This document shows, one piece after another, positions 8,075 to 17,313 of a stretch of DNA of 48,820 nucleotides. The translations under genes were made by a program, and so were the position numbers. Numbering within the stretch: position 1 is the first letter of the stretch; each line of letters opens with the position of its first letter. The DNA is from Haloarcula sebkhae (lineage in GTDB: Archaea; Halobacteriota; Halobacteria; Halobacteriales; Haloarculaceae), in assembly GCF_014647415.1 (NCBI RefSeq), contig NZ_BMPD01000006.1:164181-213000 (forward strand). The letters are read 5' to 3'. The notes below the pieces were generated by a model. It had not been told where the DNA came from. It ran no database searches and saw nothing but the letters and a program-made list of their open reading frames with translations.

Positions 8075-9439
8075 ATGTCGATCCGGTTGCTCCACTACTC
8101 TGACATTGAGAACGCTTGCGACGACCCCGTGCGAATGGGTCGGCTTGCTGGAACGATCCGGTCGATCCGCGGTGAGGATACTGTAGTCGCTGGCACCGGC
8201 GACAACACTGCACCGGGTGTCCTCGCCCATTACTACGAGGGGCATCAAGCGATGCCGTTTTTCGGGGCAGTGAGTACCGACGTCGAGACGGTAGGGAACC
8301 ACGATTTCGACTTTGGGACTGCCCCCATTCTAGACGTGATCTCGAAGAGTCCACAGGAGTGGATCGTCGCGAACGTTTTTGAAGGGGAGAGTGAGGACGA
8401 GCGTGGCGTTCCATTCGCTGGGTTAGACGGAACGACGGTCCTGCACCGAGACGGGCGGCGAGTCGGATTCGTCGGCGTCATCGATCCAGCGACTCCCCGG
8501 ATTGCACCCACCGGCGCGTCAGAGCTGAACGTGACCAGTCCGGTCGAGAGCGTGTGGACAGCGGTCAGTGAACTCGGTGACAGTGTCGATCATTTCGTCG
8601 TTCTCGCACACTTGCGGAGCGACCTAGAGACCGCCGTTGCGGCCGTCGAGGGCGTCGACGTGGTCCTCGGCGGCCACGTCCACACGGAACGCCACGAGAT
8701 TGTCGACGGAACACTGGTCGTCCGTCCCGGAGCGAACGGGCAGGTGGTCTGGGAAATCGAGCTCTTCGACGGGACTTGCTCGCCGAGTGCCACCCGTCAC
8801 TCGACAGCTGAGGGACCTCTCGACGAATCCGTGGCTGACACGACACGCGAGCAGCTGGCCGATGTCGGCTTGCTGGAGACTGTTGCCACTGTCGACGACC
8901 CGATCCATCGAGGTCTCGACCGGCGAACCCGCGGCGAGAGTCGTGTTGGCAACCTCGTGGCCGACGCCTATCGCTGGGCGGCTGATACCGACGTCAGCTT
9001 CGTCCCCAATGGCGGTCTTCGAGAGGGGCGACCCCTGTCCGGCGAAGTCACGGCTGGCGAGGTGGCCAGTGTACACCCCTTCGGCGGTACGGTAGAAGCC
9101 CTCCACGTCACGGGTGAACAGCTACAAGCCCTCTTGCAGGCGGCCTTCTGTCCCCACCGCGAGGACGGACGGCTCTGGCACGGCGACGTCAGCGGAATGA
9201 CCGTCGAGTACGATTCCGCGGCTGGACGGCTAATCGGTGTGGCTGTCAACGGCCAGAGTCTCGAAGCCAGTCGAGAGTACAGCCTTGCCACCAACTCCTA
9301 CGTCGTCTACAGCGATGACTGGCCGATTCCACACGAGACAACCGTCGAGTCGTTCGGTCTCCCGTTCAAGACCGTCGCAGATTACGCTCGCGAAGAGGGC
9401 ATCACTGTCCCGGTGGGTGGACGACTCCAAGACTGCTGA
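8075..9439 (+). CDS. 5'-nucleotidase / 2',3'-cyclic phosphodiesterase family metallophosphatase
   Basis: The protein has 454 residues in two domains. The N-terminal metallophosphoesterase domain shows LLHYSDIENA, GTGDNTAPG, GNHDFDFG and GGHVHTERHE, supplying the Asp, His and Asn ligands of a dinuclear metal centre. The C-terminal 5'-nucleotidase domain shows RVGNLVADAYRWA and NGGLREG, the substrate-binding part of the UshA family. No signal peptide is present, so this member should act in the cytoplasm, unlike bacterial UshA. I chose ATG 8075, since the first strand begins immediately after it. It lies 165 bases before an ECF transporter operon on the same strand and may process what that system imports. 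Confidence 0.87.
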   Translation: MSIRLLHYSDIENACDDPVRMGRLAGTIRSIRGEDTVVAGTGDNTAPGVLAHYYEGHQAMPFFGAVSTDVETVGNHDFDFGTAPILDVISKSPQEWIVANVFEGESEDERGVPFAGLDGTTVLHRDGRRVGFVGVIDPATPRIAPTGASELNVTSPVESVWTAVSELGDSVDHFVVLAHLRSDLETAVAAVEGVDVVLGGHVHTERHEIVDGTLVVRPGANGQVVWEIELFDGTCSPSATRHSTAEGPLDESVADTTREQLADVGLLETVATVDDPIHRGLDRRTRGESRVGNLVADAYRWAADTDVSFVPNGGLREGRPLSGEVTAGEVASVHPFGGTVEALHVTGEQLQALLQAAFCPHREDGRLWHGDVSGMTVEYDSAAGRLIGVAVNGQSLEASREYSLATNSYVVYSDDWPIPHETTVESFGLPFKTVADYAREEGITVPVGGRLQDC

Positions 9440-9560
9440 CCGGGTGTCGCCACGGATGCCTCTTTCTGCGGTACCATCCCACGTTATTGGAGACATCTAA
9501 ACAGGGCCGTATATAGTATTATGAGCCACGGTGGACAGTTCATAGTAGTCAGTATATGTA

Positions 9561-9569
9561 TTATAAATA
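9561..9569 (+). promoter_or_regulatory. TATA element of the ECF operon
   Basis: TTATAAATA lies 36 bases before the ATG at 9605, giving a short leader. It sits inside the apparent upstream extension of the reading frame (ATG at 9521), which argues against that longer start. Confidence 0.5.
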
Positions 9570-9604
9570 TTCAAACACGTCATCAGCATGCGTTCCAGTG
9601 TAGC

Positions 9605-10459
9605 ATGAGCACACTCTCGGCTGATACGGAGGGTTGGTTATCGTTTGGTAAACAGGACATGATGGTGTTCATACTCGTTATGTCTCTTACCGGGTTGCAG
9701 AATGCGTTCACAGAAATCATGCCTGAGTTCACGGTCGGACCGCTAGAACTGGGCGTTGGTGGCTTCATCTTTATCCCGATCGTGCTGGTGCTACTCTTCA
9801 GGACCTACTGGGCTGCAGTAGCTGTGCCTGTTGGCGAGATCGTATTCGGCGAAATACTGCTCGGTGAGTTCGATGGACTGGGTGCCATGGAGGGATTGCT
9901 CCTCATCCCTGTTTGCTATTATTTTGCCGCGAAACTGCTTCAGGACCCGGAAAACACCACTCAGTTGGCAATTGTCGTGTTTCTGGCTGAGGCACTCGAA
10001 GAGTTCTTCGCCACGTTCATCGATATTGGAAAGGTGTATATCGGGGTTGAAGAATTGGAAGCCGTACCCGGTCTCCCCGAGAGCATTATCGTCCTTGAAG
10101 GGGTCGACTTCCTCACACAGCTGCTGATCACGGGGATTCTTTTCGGCGTAATCCCCGCACTGTATCTCTACCCCAAGCTTCACGGGAAAGTCGAACCGCT
10201 GCTCGGTATGGAACCGTTTGAGGGTGAACGTGGCGGGTCGATGTGGCATGGCTTTTCGCCGAAGGCGCTGTTGGCGGTGCTTATCACCTTCCCGCTCGCC
10301 TTTGTGGCCGAGGCTGCCAGCGAAGTCGGTGGGGCGGTCAACGTAGTCTGGGAGCCGGAATTCCTCGCGACGTTCGGCCAGAGTTACATTGTAGTCCCCA
10401 TTGTCGTCTCCGCTATCGTGGCCTCCATCGTCTGGTACCGCGCAACGCAAACGGCCTAA
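9605..10459 (+). CDS. Integral membrane protein, putative ECF transporter substrate-binding (S) component
   Basis: The 284-residue protein has about seven hydrophobic segments, among them FILVMSLTGLQNAF, FIFIPIVLVLLF, GLLLIPVCYYFAA, LLITGILFGVIPALYLY and a final VVPIVVSAIVASIVWY. It is followed after a single base by the double ATPase gene and then EcfT, which defines an ECF-type importer; the first gene in such operons usually encodes the S component that binds the substrate. It is longer than most S components (about 180-220 residues) and I recognise no known specificity. The stretch EALEEFFATFIDIGK carries several acidic residues within a hydrophobic context. Its role is inferred from position. 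Confidence 0.6.
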   Translation: MSTLSADTEGWLSFGKQDMMVFILVMSLTGLQNAFTEIMPEFTVGPLELGVGGFIFIPIVLVLLFRTYWAAVAVPVGEIVFGEILLGEFDGLGAMEGLLLIPVCYYFAAKLLQDPENTTQLAIVVFLAEALEEFFATFIDIGKVYIGVEELEAVPGLPESIIVLEGVDFLTQLLITGILFGVIPALYLYPKLHGKVEPLLGMEPFEGERGGSMWHGFSPKALLAVLITFPLAFVAEAASEVGGAVNVVWEPEFLATFGQSYIVVPIVVSAIVASIVWYRATQTA

Positions 10460-10460
10460 G

Positions 10461-12209
10461 ATGATGACAACGACACATAACTCTCACATTGACGTTGAAC
10501 AACTGCAGTTCCAGTATCCTGGTGCTGAGGAAGCCGTGTTGTCCGGGGCAGATCTGACAATCGAACCCGGCGAGTTCGTCGCCATCATCGGTGGGAACGG
10601 GTCCGGCAAGACGACGCTGTGTAAGTCGTTTAACGGGATCATCCCCCATTTTTACGAGGGGGATATGCGAGGACAAGTTACCGTCGCTGGACACGATGTC
10701 TCGGAAAGCTCTGTTGCAGAGCTCTCTCAGCATGTCGGCTACGTGTTCCAGGAGTTCGACAACCAACTTGTTAGTCCGACTGTATTCGAGGAAGTCGCGT
10801 TCGCCCCGATGAACTATGGGCACGAGGACTACCGCGAGCGAGTCCACCGGACACTAGATCTGCTTGATTTGAGTGGGCTGGAGGACCGTTTCGTCTGGGA
10901 ACTCTCCGGCGGGCAAAAACACTTGGTTGCGCTGGCAGCAGCGTTATCGCTAGACCCCGACATCCTCGTCGTCGACGAACCAGCGGCACAGCTTGACCCA
11001 GTCAACGCCCGAGAGACCTACGACCGCCTCGCCATGCTCAACGAAACCCATGGGAAAACCGTGGTCACTATCGAGCATCAGACAGAGTTCATCGCTGAAT
11101 ATTGTGATAGCGTTGTCCTCGTTGAGGATGGCATTGTCAGTTGGAAACTACCGGTCGAGACGGCACTCAATCAGCTCGAAGATCTCAGAGGGCAGGATGT
11201 CCATCCCCCACAGGTCACGCGTATCGCCGAGCGCGTCCTTGATGATGCTTGCCCACTCCCGGTGACACTTGCGGATGGCCTTGATTTGTTCACCGATTAC
11301 GGTAGCACCACTGGAACACGAACTGATGGACCATCGGAAGGAAACCGGACAGGGAAGCCTGTCATCTCATTCGATAACGTCTCGCATTCATACGAGACAC
11401 TCCGAAGCGGGACGAAAGAAGTTCTCGATACTCTCTCACTGGATGTCTACCCGGACGAACGAGTCGTCCTCGCCGGCAGCAACGGTGCTGGGAAATCCAC
11501 GCTCATGCAACTGGTGACTGGCTTGGAAACACCCGACGAAGGGACGGTAACCGTCGGTGGAACGGACACTGAAGATGTACTCCCGGAGCAACTGGCCGAG
11601 GAGGTTGTGTACGTCAAACAGAACCCCGAAGAGATGTTTATCGACGATAGTGTCCGAGCTGATGTCGCCCACTATCTCGACGACAGGGACTACCCGAACG
11701 TTGAGCAGCGAGTGGACGAGGTGATCGAATTCCTCGACTTGGAGACCCTCCAGTCCCGGGATGGCCGTCTGCTCAGCGTCGGCCAGCAGCGACGGGCGTC
11801 ACTGGCGATCGGGCTGGCGACGAACCCGTCGATTATCTTGCTTGACGAACCAACCGGCAGTCTCGACCTCGCAAGCCGTGAGGAGGTCGGTCGAACCATC
11901 AACCGGGCAGGCGAGCGTGTCGAGACGGTCGTGATTGCGACACACGACCTCGAACTCGCGGCATCGTGGGCGACTCGTATCGTCGTCCTCCACGACGGTA
12001 ACATCATCGCTGACGGTCCGCCAAGTGACGTGTTTGCTGACCTTGCCGCCCTCAAACAAGCAAATCTTCGCCCGCCGCAAGTGGTCCGCCTCGGGACAGA
12101 ACTCGGTCTTAGTCCCGCACCGCTCACAGTCGAGGCATTCACAGACCGACTGAGCACGGCAAGTCCGTCGACCGAACCATCGAAACCGGCCGTGGAGGAG
12201 CAGCAATGA
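10461..12209 (+). CDS. ECF transporter energy-coupling ATPase, duplicated (EcfA-EcfA')
   Basis: This 582-residue protein joins two ABC ATPase domains. Domain 1 has Walker A GGNGSGKT near residues 44-51, signature LSGGQ near 152 and Walker B ILVVDEP near 170. Domain 2 has Walker A GSNGAGKS near 343, signature LSVGQ near 445 (second residue pair differs from LSGGQ) and Walker B IILLDEP near 470. Fused EcfA pairs drive ECF importers by powering EcfT. I chose ATG 10461, one base after the membrane gene's stop; the longer frame from 10401 would overlap that gene by 59 bases. Its last four bases overlap the ecfT start, giving translational coupling. Confidence 0.85.
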   Translation: MMTTTHNSHIDVEQLQFQYPGAEEAVLSGADLTIEPGEFVAIIGGNGSGKTTLCKSFNGIIPHFYEGDMRGQVTVAGHDVSESSVAELSQHVGYVFQEFDNQLVSPTVFEEVAFAPMNYGHEDYRERVHRTLDLLDLSGLEDRFVWELSGGQKHLVALAAALSLDPDILVVDEPAAQLDPVNARETYDRLAMLNETHGKTVVTIEHQTEFIAEYCDSVVLVEDGIVSWKLPVETALNQLEDLRGQDVHPPQVTRIAERVLDDACPLPVTLADGLDLFTDYGSTTGTRTDGPSEGNRTGKPVISFDNVSHSYETLRSGTKEVLDTLSLDVYPDERVVLAGSNGAGKSTLMQLVTGLETPDEGTVTVGGTDTEDVLPEQLAEEVVYVKQNPEEMFIDDSVRADVAHYLDDRDYPNVEQRVDEVIEFLDLETLQSRDGRLLSVGQQRRASLAIGLATNPSIILLDEPTGSLDLASREEVGRTINRAGERVETVVIATHDLELAASWATRIVVLHDGNIIADGPPSDVFADLAALKQANLRPPQVVRLGTELGLSPAPLTVEAFTDRLSTASPSTEPSKPAVEEQQ

Positions 12210-13015
12210 CGACACTCGATGCGCTTCGCGATGCCACGTCTGTCGAGACGATCAAAGCTGACCTGCTCCGGACGGCCTACGAGAATGAAGGTTCGTTCCT
12301 CCACCGCTTGGACCCCAGAGTCCTGTTACTCTGGTATGCCGTCTTCTTGTTCGTCCCGTGGCTGTTCTATGATACGACCATCCTTCTCGGACTGCTAGCG
12401 TTCGTGTCGGTGCTTGCAGTACTGTCGCGGGTCAGCCTGTTTCTCGTCGGACTGATGGCGTTTACTGTGGCAACGACGTTAGGATCGTACGCTGTCGTGA
12501 CTGTCTTCACGGGTGATCCCGTCGCGGCAATTCGAGCGCTAATTCCGTACACGCTGAAGTTAACGATCATCTCCGTATCGAGTTTGGCAGTGTTCTCGAG
12601 CATGGGCCCGAAGACCCTCTCTCAGGGCCTCAGAAGTCTCGGGATTCCACGACAGTTCACGTTCCTCATCACGTACGGCTACCGGATGCTCCCAGTGCTG
12701 TTTCAGGAATACCACGATCTGGTGAACTCGTTCCGGCTACGGAGTACGGCTCCTGACTCACCCGGGCGATTCCGCTGGCGTCATTATGCCTACCTGCTGA
12801 AGCTATCGGTACGTGCGTTCTATCCGATGATATTCAATGTTGCAAAGCGAAGTCGAGTCACTGTCGAGGCTATGGAAGCCCGAGGATTTTCGCACTCACT
12901 AGCTAACGAGGCAAGTACGGAGCTTCGACTGGCAGATATGCAGATCCGACCCATGGATGTCGGATTCTTTGCCGGCTCTCTCTTTGTCGTTGCCGCGCTC
13001 GCGCTTTTCCTTTAA
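12206..13015 (+). CDS. ecfT: ECF transporter transmembrane scaffold EcfT
   Basis: The 269-residue membrane protein has a hydrophobic core (LLWYAVFLFVPWLF, LLGLLAFVSVLAVL and others) and the LDPRVLL opening typical of CbiQ/EcfT. EAMEARGFS near residue 225 is the conserved A-x-x-x-R-G coupling motif that contacts the ATPase groove; a second coupling region lies near the SFRLRS segment at about 175. It completes the transporter with the two upstream genes. After it comes a 160-base gap with a TATATATC-like element near 13116, so the next two genes may have a separate promoter. Confidence 0.87.
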   Translation: MTTLDALRDATSVETIKADLLRTAYENEGSFLHRLDPRVLLLWYAVFLFVPWLFYDTTILLGLLAFVSVLAVLSRVSLFLVGLMAFTVATTLGSYAVVTVFTGDPVAAIRALIPYTLKLTIISVSSLAVFSSMGPKTLSQGLRSLGIPRQFTFLITYGYRMLPVLFQEYHDLVNSFRLRSTAPDSPGRFRWRHYAYLLKLSVRAFYPMIFNVAKRSRVTVEAMEARGFSHSLANEASTELRLADMQIRPMDVGFFAGSLFVVAALALFL

Positions 13016-13176
13016 TGTCTTTCCACCCTCTTCGTGTTCTCATTCTCACTCTCAGACTGCCGTTCCGATTGGTTGTACAGGGGATCTACTGGTGTTGTAC
13101 AGACTTATTGAGGCATATATATCGAGTGTAACGGGTGTATAGCACTCTTAGCGGTCCTTTTGACATGACGGATTGA

Positions 13177-13932
13177 GTGAGAGCTGTGAGCTTGATTACT
13201 GGTAACTCACTCGAATCGAAACTGCTGGAGACGATTATCCTCGGACGTGCAAAGATCCCGGATGACCCCGATCCAGGGAACTATGTCGTCGTCGACGTAG
13301 CGCAGTTCTCGACGACGGTCCCAGAACTATTTGCAAATGGCGCGGAGTATATTTACATTACCGAGGAACGGGGGAACGAACCAGCATTCAAGGCTGAGCA
13401 TCCAGACGCGAAAATCGGCGGGAGTTCCGGCCCAGATTATCGAGGCGAAGAAGGATATGACTTCTTTAATTCGCCGAGTTTTGTGCAGGATATTGACGTC
13501 GCTGGTCGACCGACTGCGATGACCTCGACCAACGGTGGGAACGCAGTCACGGATCTTCGCTTAGCAGGCGGTGACGACATCGATATCTACGTTGGTGGGT
13601 TGACTAACGGGAAAGCGGTTGCCAACTATCTCGCAGACAGCGACCGCGGGACGTATTTCGTTGCCGCCGGCTCAAAAGGGAAACCCTCACCTGAGGATCT
13701 CGTTGGCGCGCTGTATATTGCGCGACAACTGCACGGGAAGCCACTGACACCGGAGCAACGCGACATCTATCGGGAGGTCGTTCAGTTTGGGAAGGGGCCG
13801 AAGTACGAGGAGAAACCACAGATCAAACGGACGGATCTTTACGAGTACACACTCGCGTTCGACAGCCGTGACATCGTTCCGAAACTGGACGGGCAACGAC
13901 TCTATGACGTAAGTGGCGAGAGCGAGACCTGA
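13177..13932 (+). CDS. ComB-like phosphatase (2-phosphosulfolactate phosphatase family)
   Basis: The protein has 251 residues with a GTG start (a second GTG at 13186 is equally possible). The ComB pattern is visible: NYVVVDVAQFSTTVPELFANGA near residues 32-53 (VVDV..STT, then a Gly-Ala strand), FFNSPSFV near 90 and TAMTSTNGGNAV near 108-119, corresponding to the family's TTNGT loop, followed by a Gly-rich strand and AAGSKGKPSPEDLVGA. ComB makes sulfolactate in coenzyme M synthesis, but haloarchaea are not known to make coenzyme M, so a different phosphate ester is likely. It lies downstream of the ECF genes, and its stop overlaps the next gene's start by one base. Confidence 0.75.
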   Translation: MRAVSLITGNSLESKLLETIILGRAKIPDDPDPGNYVVVDVAQFSTTVPELFANGAEYIYITEERGNEPAFKAEHPDAKIGGSSGPDYRGEEGYDFFNSPSFVQDIDVAGRPTAMTSTNGGNAVTDLRLAGGDDIDIYVGGLTNGKAVANYLADSDRGTYFVAAGSKGKPSPEDLVGALYIARQLHGKPLTPEQRDIYREVVQFGKGPKYEEKPQIKRTDLYEYTLAFDSRDIVPKLDGQRLYDVSGESET

Positions 13933-14708
13933 TGCAGACCGATATCCACACGCATACCACGTACTCGGATGGGTCGGACCTGGACGCAATGATTACCGCG
14001 GCCGAACAGGCTGGCTTGTCTGCACTCGGGCTGACCGATCATTGTATCGTCACTGCAGACGACTTCGGGCGACGTGCGAGATACGACCTCGTCGAAACGT
14101 ATCGACAACGCCGGGAGGATATTCGTGCTGCCAGAGAGACGACTGACCTCCGACTGTACGATGCTGCCGAGGTAAGCTACGTCGAAGGGACCGAGTCGCG
14201 AATTGCGGCGTTTCTCGACACGGCCGACTTCGCATACACTATCGGGAGCGTCCACTTCGCAGACCAGTACGACTACACCAGTGGGACGCAGTACGGCACT
14301 GCGTCACCAACCCAACGCCGGAGAGCCGTCGAGCGGTACTACGATGCGGTAGTTCCACTCATCGAATCTGAACTCTTCGATGTACTAGGGCATCTTGACC
14401 TCCCAGAACGCATTCCAGCATTGCGGCGACACACAACTCGAGAAGATTACGAACGGGTCGCGCGAGCGCTTGTTGACTCCAAGACAGTCCCTGAAGTAAA
14501 CGCTGGCCGCGTCCACGGCTCACTTGGCCGAGTACATCCTGACCCAGCGGTGCTAGATCTGTTCACCGAGTACGGAATCCAGTTCGTTCTTGGATCGGAC
14601 GGCCACACGCCTGCAGAACTCTCGCAGCGAGTCCCCGAACTACGAGCGGTAACTGGAACACTAGACCGGTATCCTGTTTCTGATGTGCTACACGACAATC
14701 AACCGTGA
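13932..14708 (+). CDS. PHP-domain phosphoesterase (histidinol-phosphatase-like)
   Basis: The 258-residue PHP protein has metal-binding motifs in the usual order: DIHTHTTYSDGS at residues 4-15, LTDHCIV near 36-42, a glutamate in AAEVSY near 78, IGSVHFAD near 98, LGHLDLPE near 153 and a C-terminal GSDGHTP near 217-223. These supply the trinuclear metal site of phosphatases such as histidinol-phosphatase HisK. Translation is coupled to the ComB-like gene (TGATG junction). Because no histidine biosynthesis genes are nearby, I favour a role with the ECF importer and ComB-like phosphatase on an imported or intermediate phosphate ester; the substrate is unknown. Confidence 0.8.
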   Translation: MQTDIHTHTTYSDGSDLDAMITAAEQAGLSALGLTDHCIVTADDFGRRARYDLVETYRQRREDIRAARETTDLRLYDAAEVSYVEGTESRIAAFLDTADFAYTIGSVHFADQYDYTSGTQYGTASPTQRRRAVERYYDAVVPLIESELFDVLGHLDLPERIPALRRHTTREDYERVARALVDSKTVPEVNAGRVHGSLGRVHPDPAVLDLFTEYGIQFVLGSDGHTPAELSQRVPELRAVTGTLDRYPVSDVLHDNQP

Positions 14709-14847
14709 GTTCTGAAAATCCTCGTCATCAGAGACGGCGACGAGTTCCGCGCTTCGGGCTCCTGCGTAGGCGAGCAAGAAGCCGAGTGCCTGCGGTACTG
14801 CGGGGTCGGGGAACAGCTGAGGCGGCCTCGCCCTTTCTGCGTCCGCT
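14688..14847 (-). pseudogene. Possible tyrosine-recombinase (integrase) remnant
   Basis: On the minus strand a short stretch reads ALGFLLAYAGARSAELVAV, resembling the first part of the catalytic domain of haloarchaeal phage-type integrases, where an L-x-Y-x-G-x-R-x-x-E-L motif carries the first catalytic arginine. The frame ends 15 codons later, before the H-x-x-R and Tyr motifs, and overlaps the PHP gene's 3' end. The frame is open upstream to 15071 but that part reads as non-coding. If real it is a decayed scrap. The motif is short, so I am unsure. Confidence 0.3.
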
Positions 14848-15033
14848 AGAACGGTGGATGGCTGGCCGACTGACATGACCGGTTGAACAGGTGTTCGTTC
14901 CCGCTCGCCGCTGCCGTCTACAGGTGAGCAAAACTCACCGACGTCCCGTTCACTGCATTCGCGGGACCCTCGCGTCGCTCGCGACCCACCATTCCGGGTG
15001 TGTATCACCGCTTGTATAGCGTCCGACCACCGC

Positions 15034-16278
15034 TCACAGCAGCACTGCGAACACCGGGTAGGAAACGGCAACTGCCAGCGAGGGTGTCAGGACCCACATC
15101 GTGACGATCCGCTTGGCTGCCGCTGGGTCGAAGAGGCTCCGCTCGTCGAGATCGGCCGGCCCCTCTGCACCGATGTCCGGAACATCCGGGACCGCTTCTG
15201 ACCCCTCCGCAGGCTCTTCGTGTCGGGCGATGTCTCCGATGGTCGGACTCGCTGGCGCCTCCTCGGCGCGTGATGTAACCAGTGCCCCCGTCGCGACGTC
15301 GAGCTCCGACCGCTCGGGCGTCGGTGTGGCTAACTCCGAAAGCGTTGCAGCCCGACTCGCCCGCCCCCAGCCAAGCCCGATAATCGCTGAGGTAGTGCTG
15401 ACCGCGAGACTCGCAGGGATGCCCAAGTATGAGAGGATCGTAATGACCGTCCCACCGACGACGGAGACGATCAGCGACGCGAGGATCGGGAGTTCCGTGA
15501 TGTCGTCCCCGACTGTCTCCAGCGTACGCCGGGCGATGGTGAAACTCCCCAGCCCGAAGGCTACCACCGCGAGCAGGACTCCTTGGTCGACGGTAAGGGC
15601 GCCGCCTTCTCCGACAAGGGGTGCCACGGCGTTCGCCGCGTTCGACGCGCCCGCCGAGAACGCCATATAACAGCCGATGAGGACCACCGAAAGTGACCCG
15701 ACGACGTCCTGTGGCGACGCGTTTTTGTTCAGATATGGGCGTGGAATTGTCCCTGAGCGGTCGATCTGGACGAAGTGGAGATCGAACTTCGTGAACGCGA
15801 CGTAGCGGTCGAGATACGGGTAGAGGTAGCGCCCGACCACGAGCCCGATGGCGAGGCTCACCAGTGGGGCGACGATCCACGCTGAGACGATGACGAACAT
15901 CAGCGCTTGGTTGAGCGTGCCCGACGCGAGCCCCAACCCGACGATGGCGCCGACAGCCGTCATCGACGTGGAGGCTGGGACGCCGTAGAGATTCGATATC
16001 AACAGCGATGCGCCCGTAAAAAACAGAACCCCGACGCTTGCAACGGGCGTGAACTGGGCTGCTGGCACGATACTGCTGCTCATTGTCGCGATGACGTTCC
16101 GACCTACGGTCCATGCCCCGAGGAAGCCGAAGCCGACGAACAGCACTCCCGCAGTCGCCTTCCGAACGAGGCGTGAGCCCACCGCCGGCCCGAACGCTAC
16201 ACCTGTCGACGAGCCGCCGATGTTGAAGCCAACGAACACGGCGACAGCGATGCCGGCGACGGTTAGCAGTGACACCAT
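15034..16278 (-). CDS. Inorganic phosphate transporter, PiT family
   Basis: The 414-residue membrane protein has the two repeated PiT signatures: FVGFNIGGSSTGVAFGPAVG in the first repeat (about residues 17-36) and GASNAANAVAPLVG in the second (about 215-228). About nine hydrophobic segments surround them, with a long acidic cytoplasmic loop near 305-385 (EEPAEGSEAVPDV and others) before the last helix. PiT proteins couple phosphate uptake to a cation gradient, sodium or proton. I chose ATG 16278 rather than 16290 because it begins at the first hydrophobic helix (MVSLLTVAGIAV). It is convergent with the phosphatase cluster, a pairing that makes sense for phosphate salvage, though no shared regulation is visible. 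Confidence 0.88.
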   Translation of the reverse strand: MVSLLTVAGIAVAVFVGFNIGGSSTGVAFGPAVGSRLVRKATAGVLFVGFGFLGAWTVGRNVIATMSSSIVPAAQFTPVASVGVLFFTGASLLISNLYGVPASTSMTAVGAIVGLGLASGTLNQALMFVIVSAWIVAPLVSLAIGLVVGRYLYPYLDRYVAFTKFDLHFVQIDRSGTIPRPYLNKNASPQDVVGSLSVVLIGCYMAFSAGASNAANAVAPLVGEGGALTVDQGVLLAVVAFGLGSFTIARRTLETVGDDITELPILASLIVSVVGGTVITILSYLGIPASLAVSTTSAIIGLGWGRASRAATLSELATPTPERSELDVATGALVTSRAEEAPASPTIGDIARHEEPAEGSEAVPDVPDIGAEGPADLDERSLFDPAAAKRIVTMWVLTPSLAVAVSYPVFAVLL

Positions 16279-16726
16279 TGTGTGGGTCAACGACTCCGGA
16301 GTTTCAAATAATCCCCGACGTTCTTCTGAAGTCGTGTCTCGATGCTGTCACGCTGTCCGAGTTACAAGCGTTCATCCTCAGTGCCGTGCTTAACGAGTAC
16401 GATCATCTCCCTCGTAATTCTGCACGTTCAGGGAACGGGAAGTGTCACTTGGCTGCAGTAGGCCGACCTCCACCGGGAGTAGCATCCAAGCAACAGGCTT
16501 CGCGACGGAATAAAAGGCTTCTCTGGAAGGTATCATCCGGAACGCGGTCGAAGCGGAACCCGATATCATCTCGTTGGGTATTCCGATGCCTGATGACAGG
16601 AGACGATGGGAACGGCGCTCATTGACGGAGCTACCGCCATCCGCCCACGATCACGACTGCTGCGAGTACGGCTGCGCCGGCGTCGACTGAACCAGCTTCG
16701 GTCATCACGAGGAAGTCCGGACCTCG
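16279..16726. other. Intergenic region, possible remnants only
   Basis: Apart from a short plus-strand frame reading EAEPDIISLGIPMPDD near 16555-16600 I see no gene. That string lacks a start codon in good context and matches no family I know. Confidence 0.4.
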
Positions 16727-17313
16727 ATGGAGTCGTGGGCTCCCGATGCCGGTGATGATTACGACGCTGATCCTGGCTACTGGCGCTTTCACGTTCTCCT
16801 GACGTCTCCTAATGAGATGAGCTTCGGGCAGCTAGTCGGCGAACCCGAGGAGAGACATAAGAAGGCCAAGACAGTGCTTGCCTGGGCTGCGGACTGTATC
16901 GACACCGACGTGCTCCAAGAGATTGAGCGGTCCAAGCCAAGGATATCAAGCAAGCGTGGCGAGATGCAGCAGAGGCCGAACTGACCCGGCGTGAGATCGA
17001 ACAGTTTGCTGAGGACCCGCCGGACGAACTCGATGGGTGGACGAAACTTGACGCCGACCACGACGCTGTCACGGTGGCCTACGTCGCTGACAACCACGGA
17101 ATACCGTCGGTTGCGACCGTCTTCGAGAGCGCTAACGGCGAGTTGAAGACACTTGAGCTTACGCTGGAGGAATGGAAAGAGAACGACAGTGACCCTCGCG
17201 ATGCGAGGCCGAACCGGTACTGTGTGACGACTGATGGCGACAGGGCCTACGCCGGTCTTCGGTCACATTTGCTGACCTTCGAGGTTGAGCCGATGGAGCG
17301 ACTTGAACTGTAG
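16727..17313 (+). pseudogene. Frameshifted hypothetical gene
   Basis: Two overlapping frames join into one protein of about 195 residues. The first (16727-16984) reads HVLLTSPNEMSFGQLVGEPE and continues sensibly to VLQEIERSK; the second picks up at about 16937 with AKDIKQAWRDAAEAELTRRE and runs to the stop at 17313. The second frame has an in-frame TGA just before the junction and the first becomes basic and Arg/Ser-rich just after it, so a single-base change near 16930-16942 is the simplest explanation. It could be a real mutation or a sequencing error. The protein has no recognised domain; composition is acidic and haloarchaeal. Confidence 0.6.

Noticed and set aside
9521-9604. Upstream extension of the ECF membrane component
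   Set aside because: It runs through a TATA element and encodes a Cys/Ile/His-rich leader unlike the gene.
15005-16114. Minus-strand frame of 369 codons
   Set aside because: Arg/Gly-rich shadow in another frame of the PiT gene.
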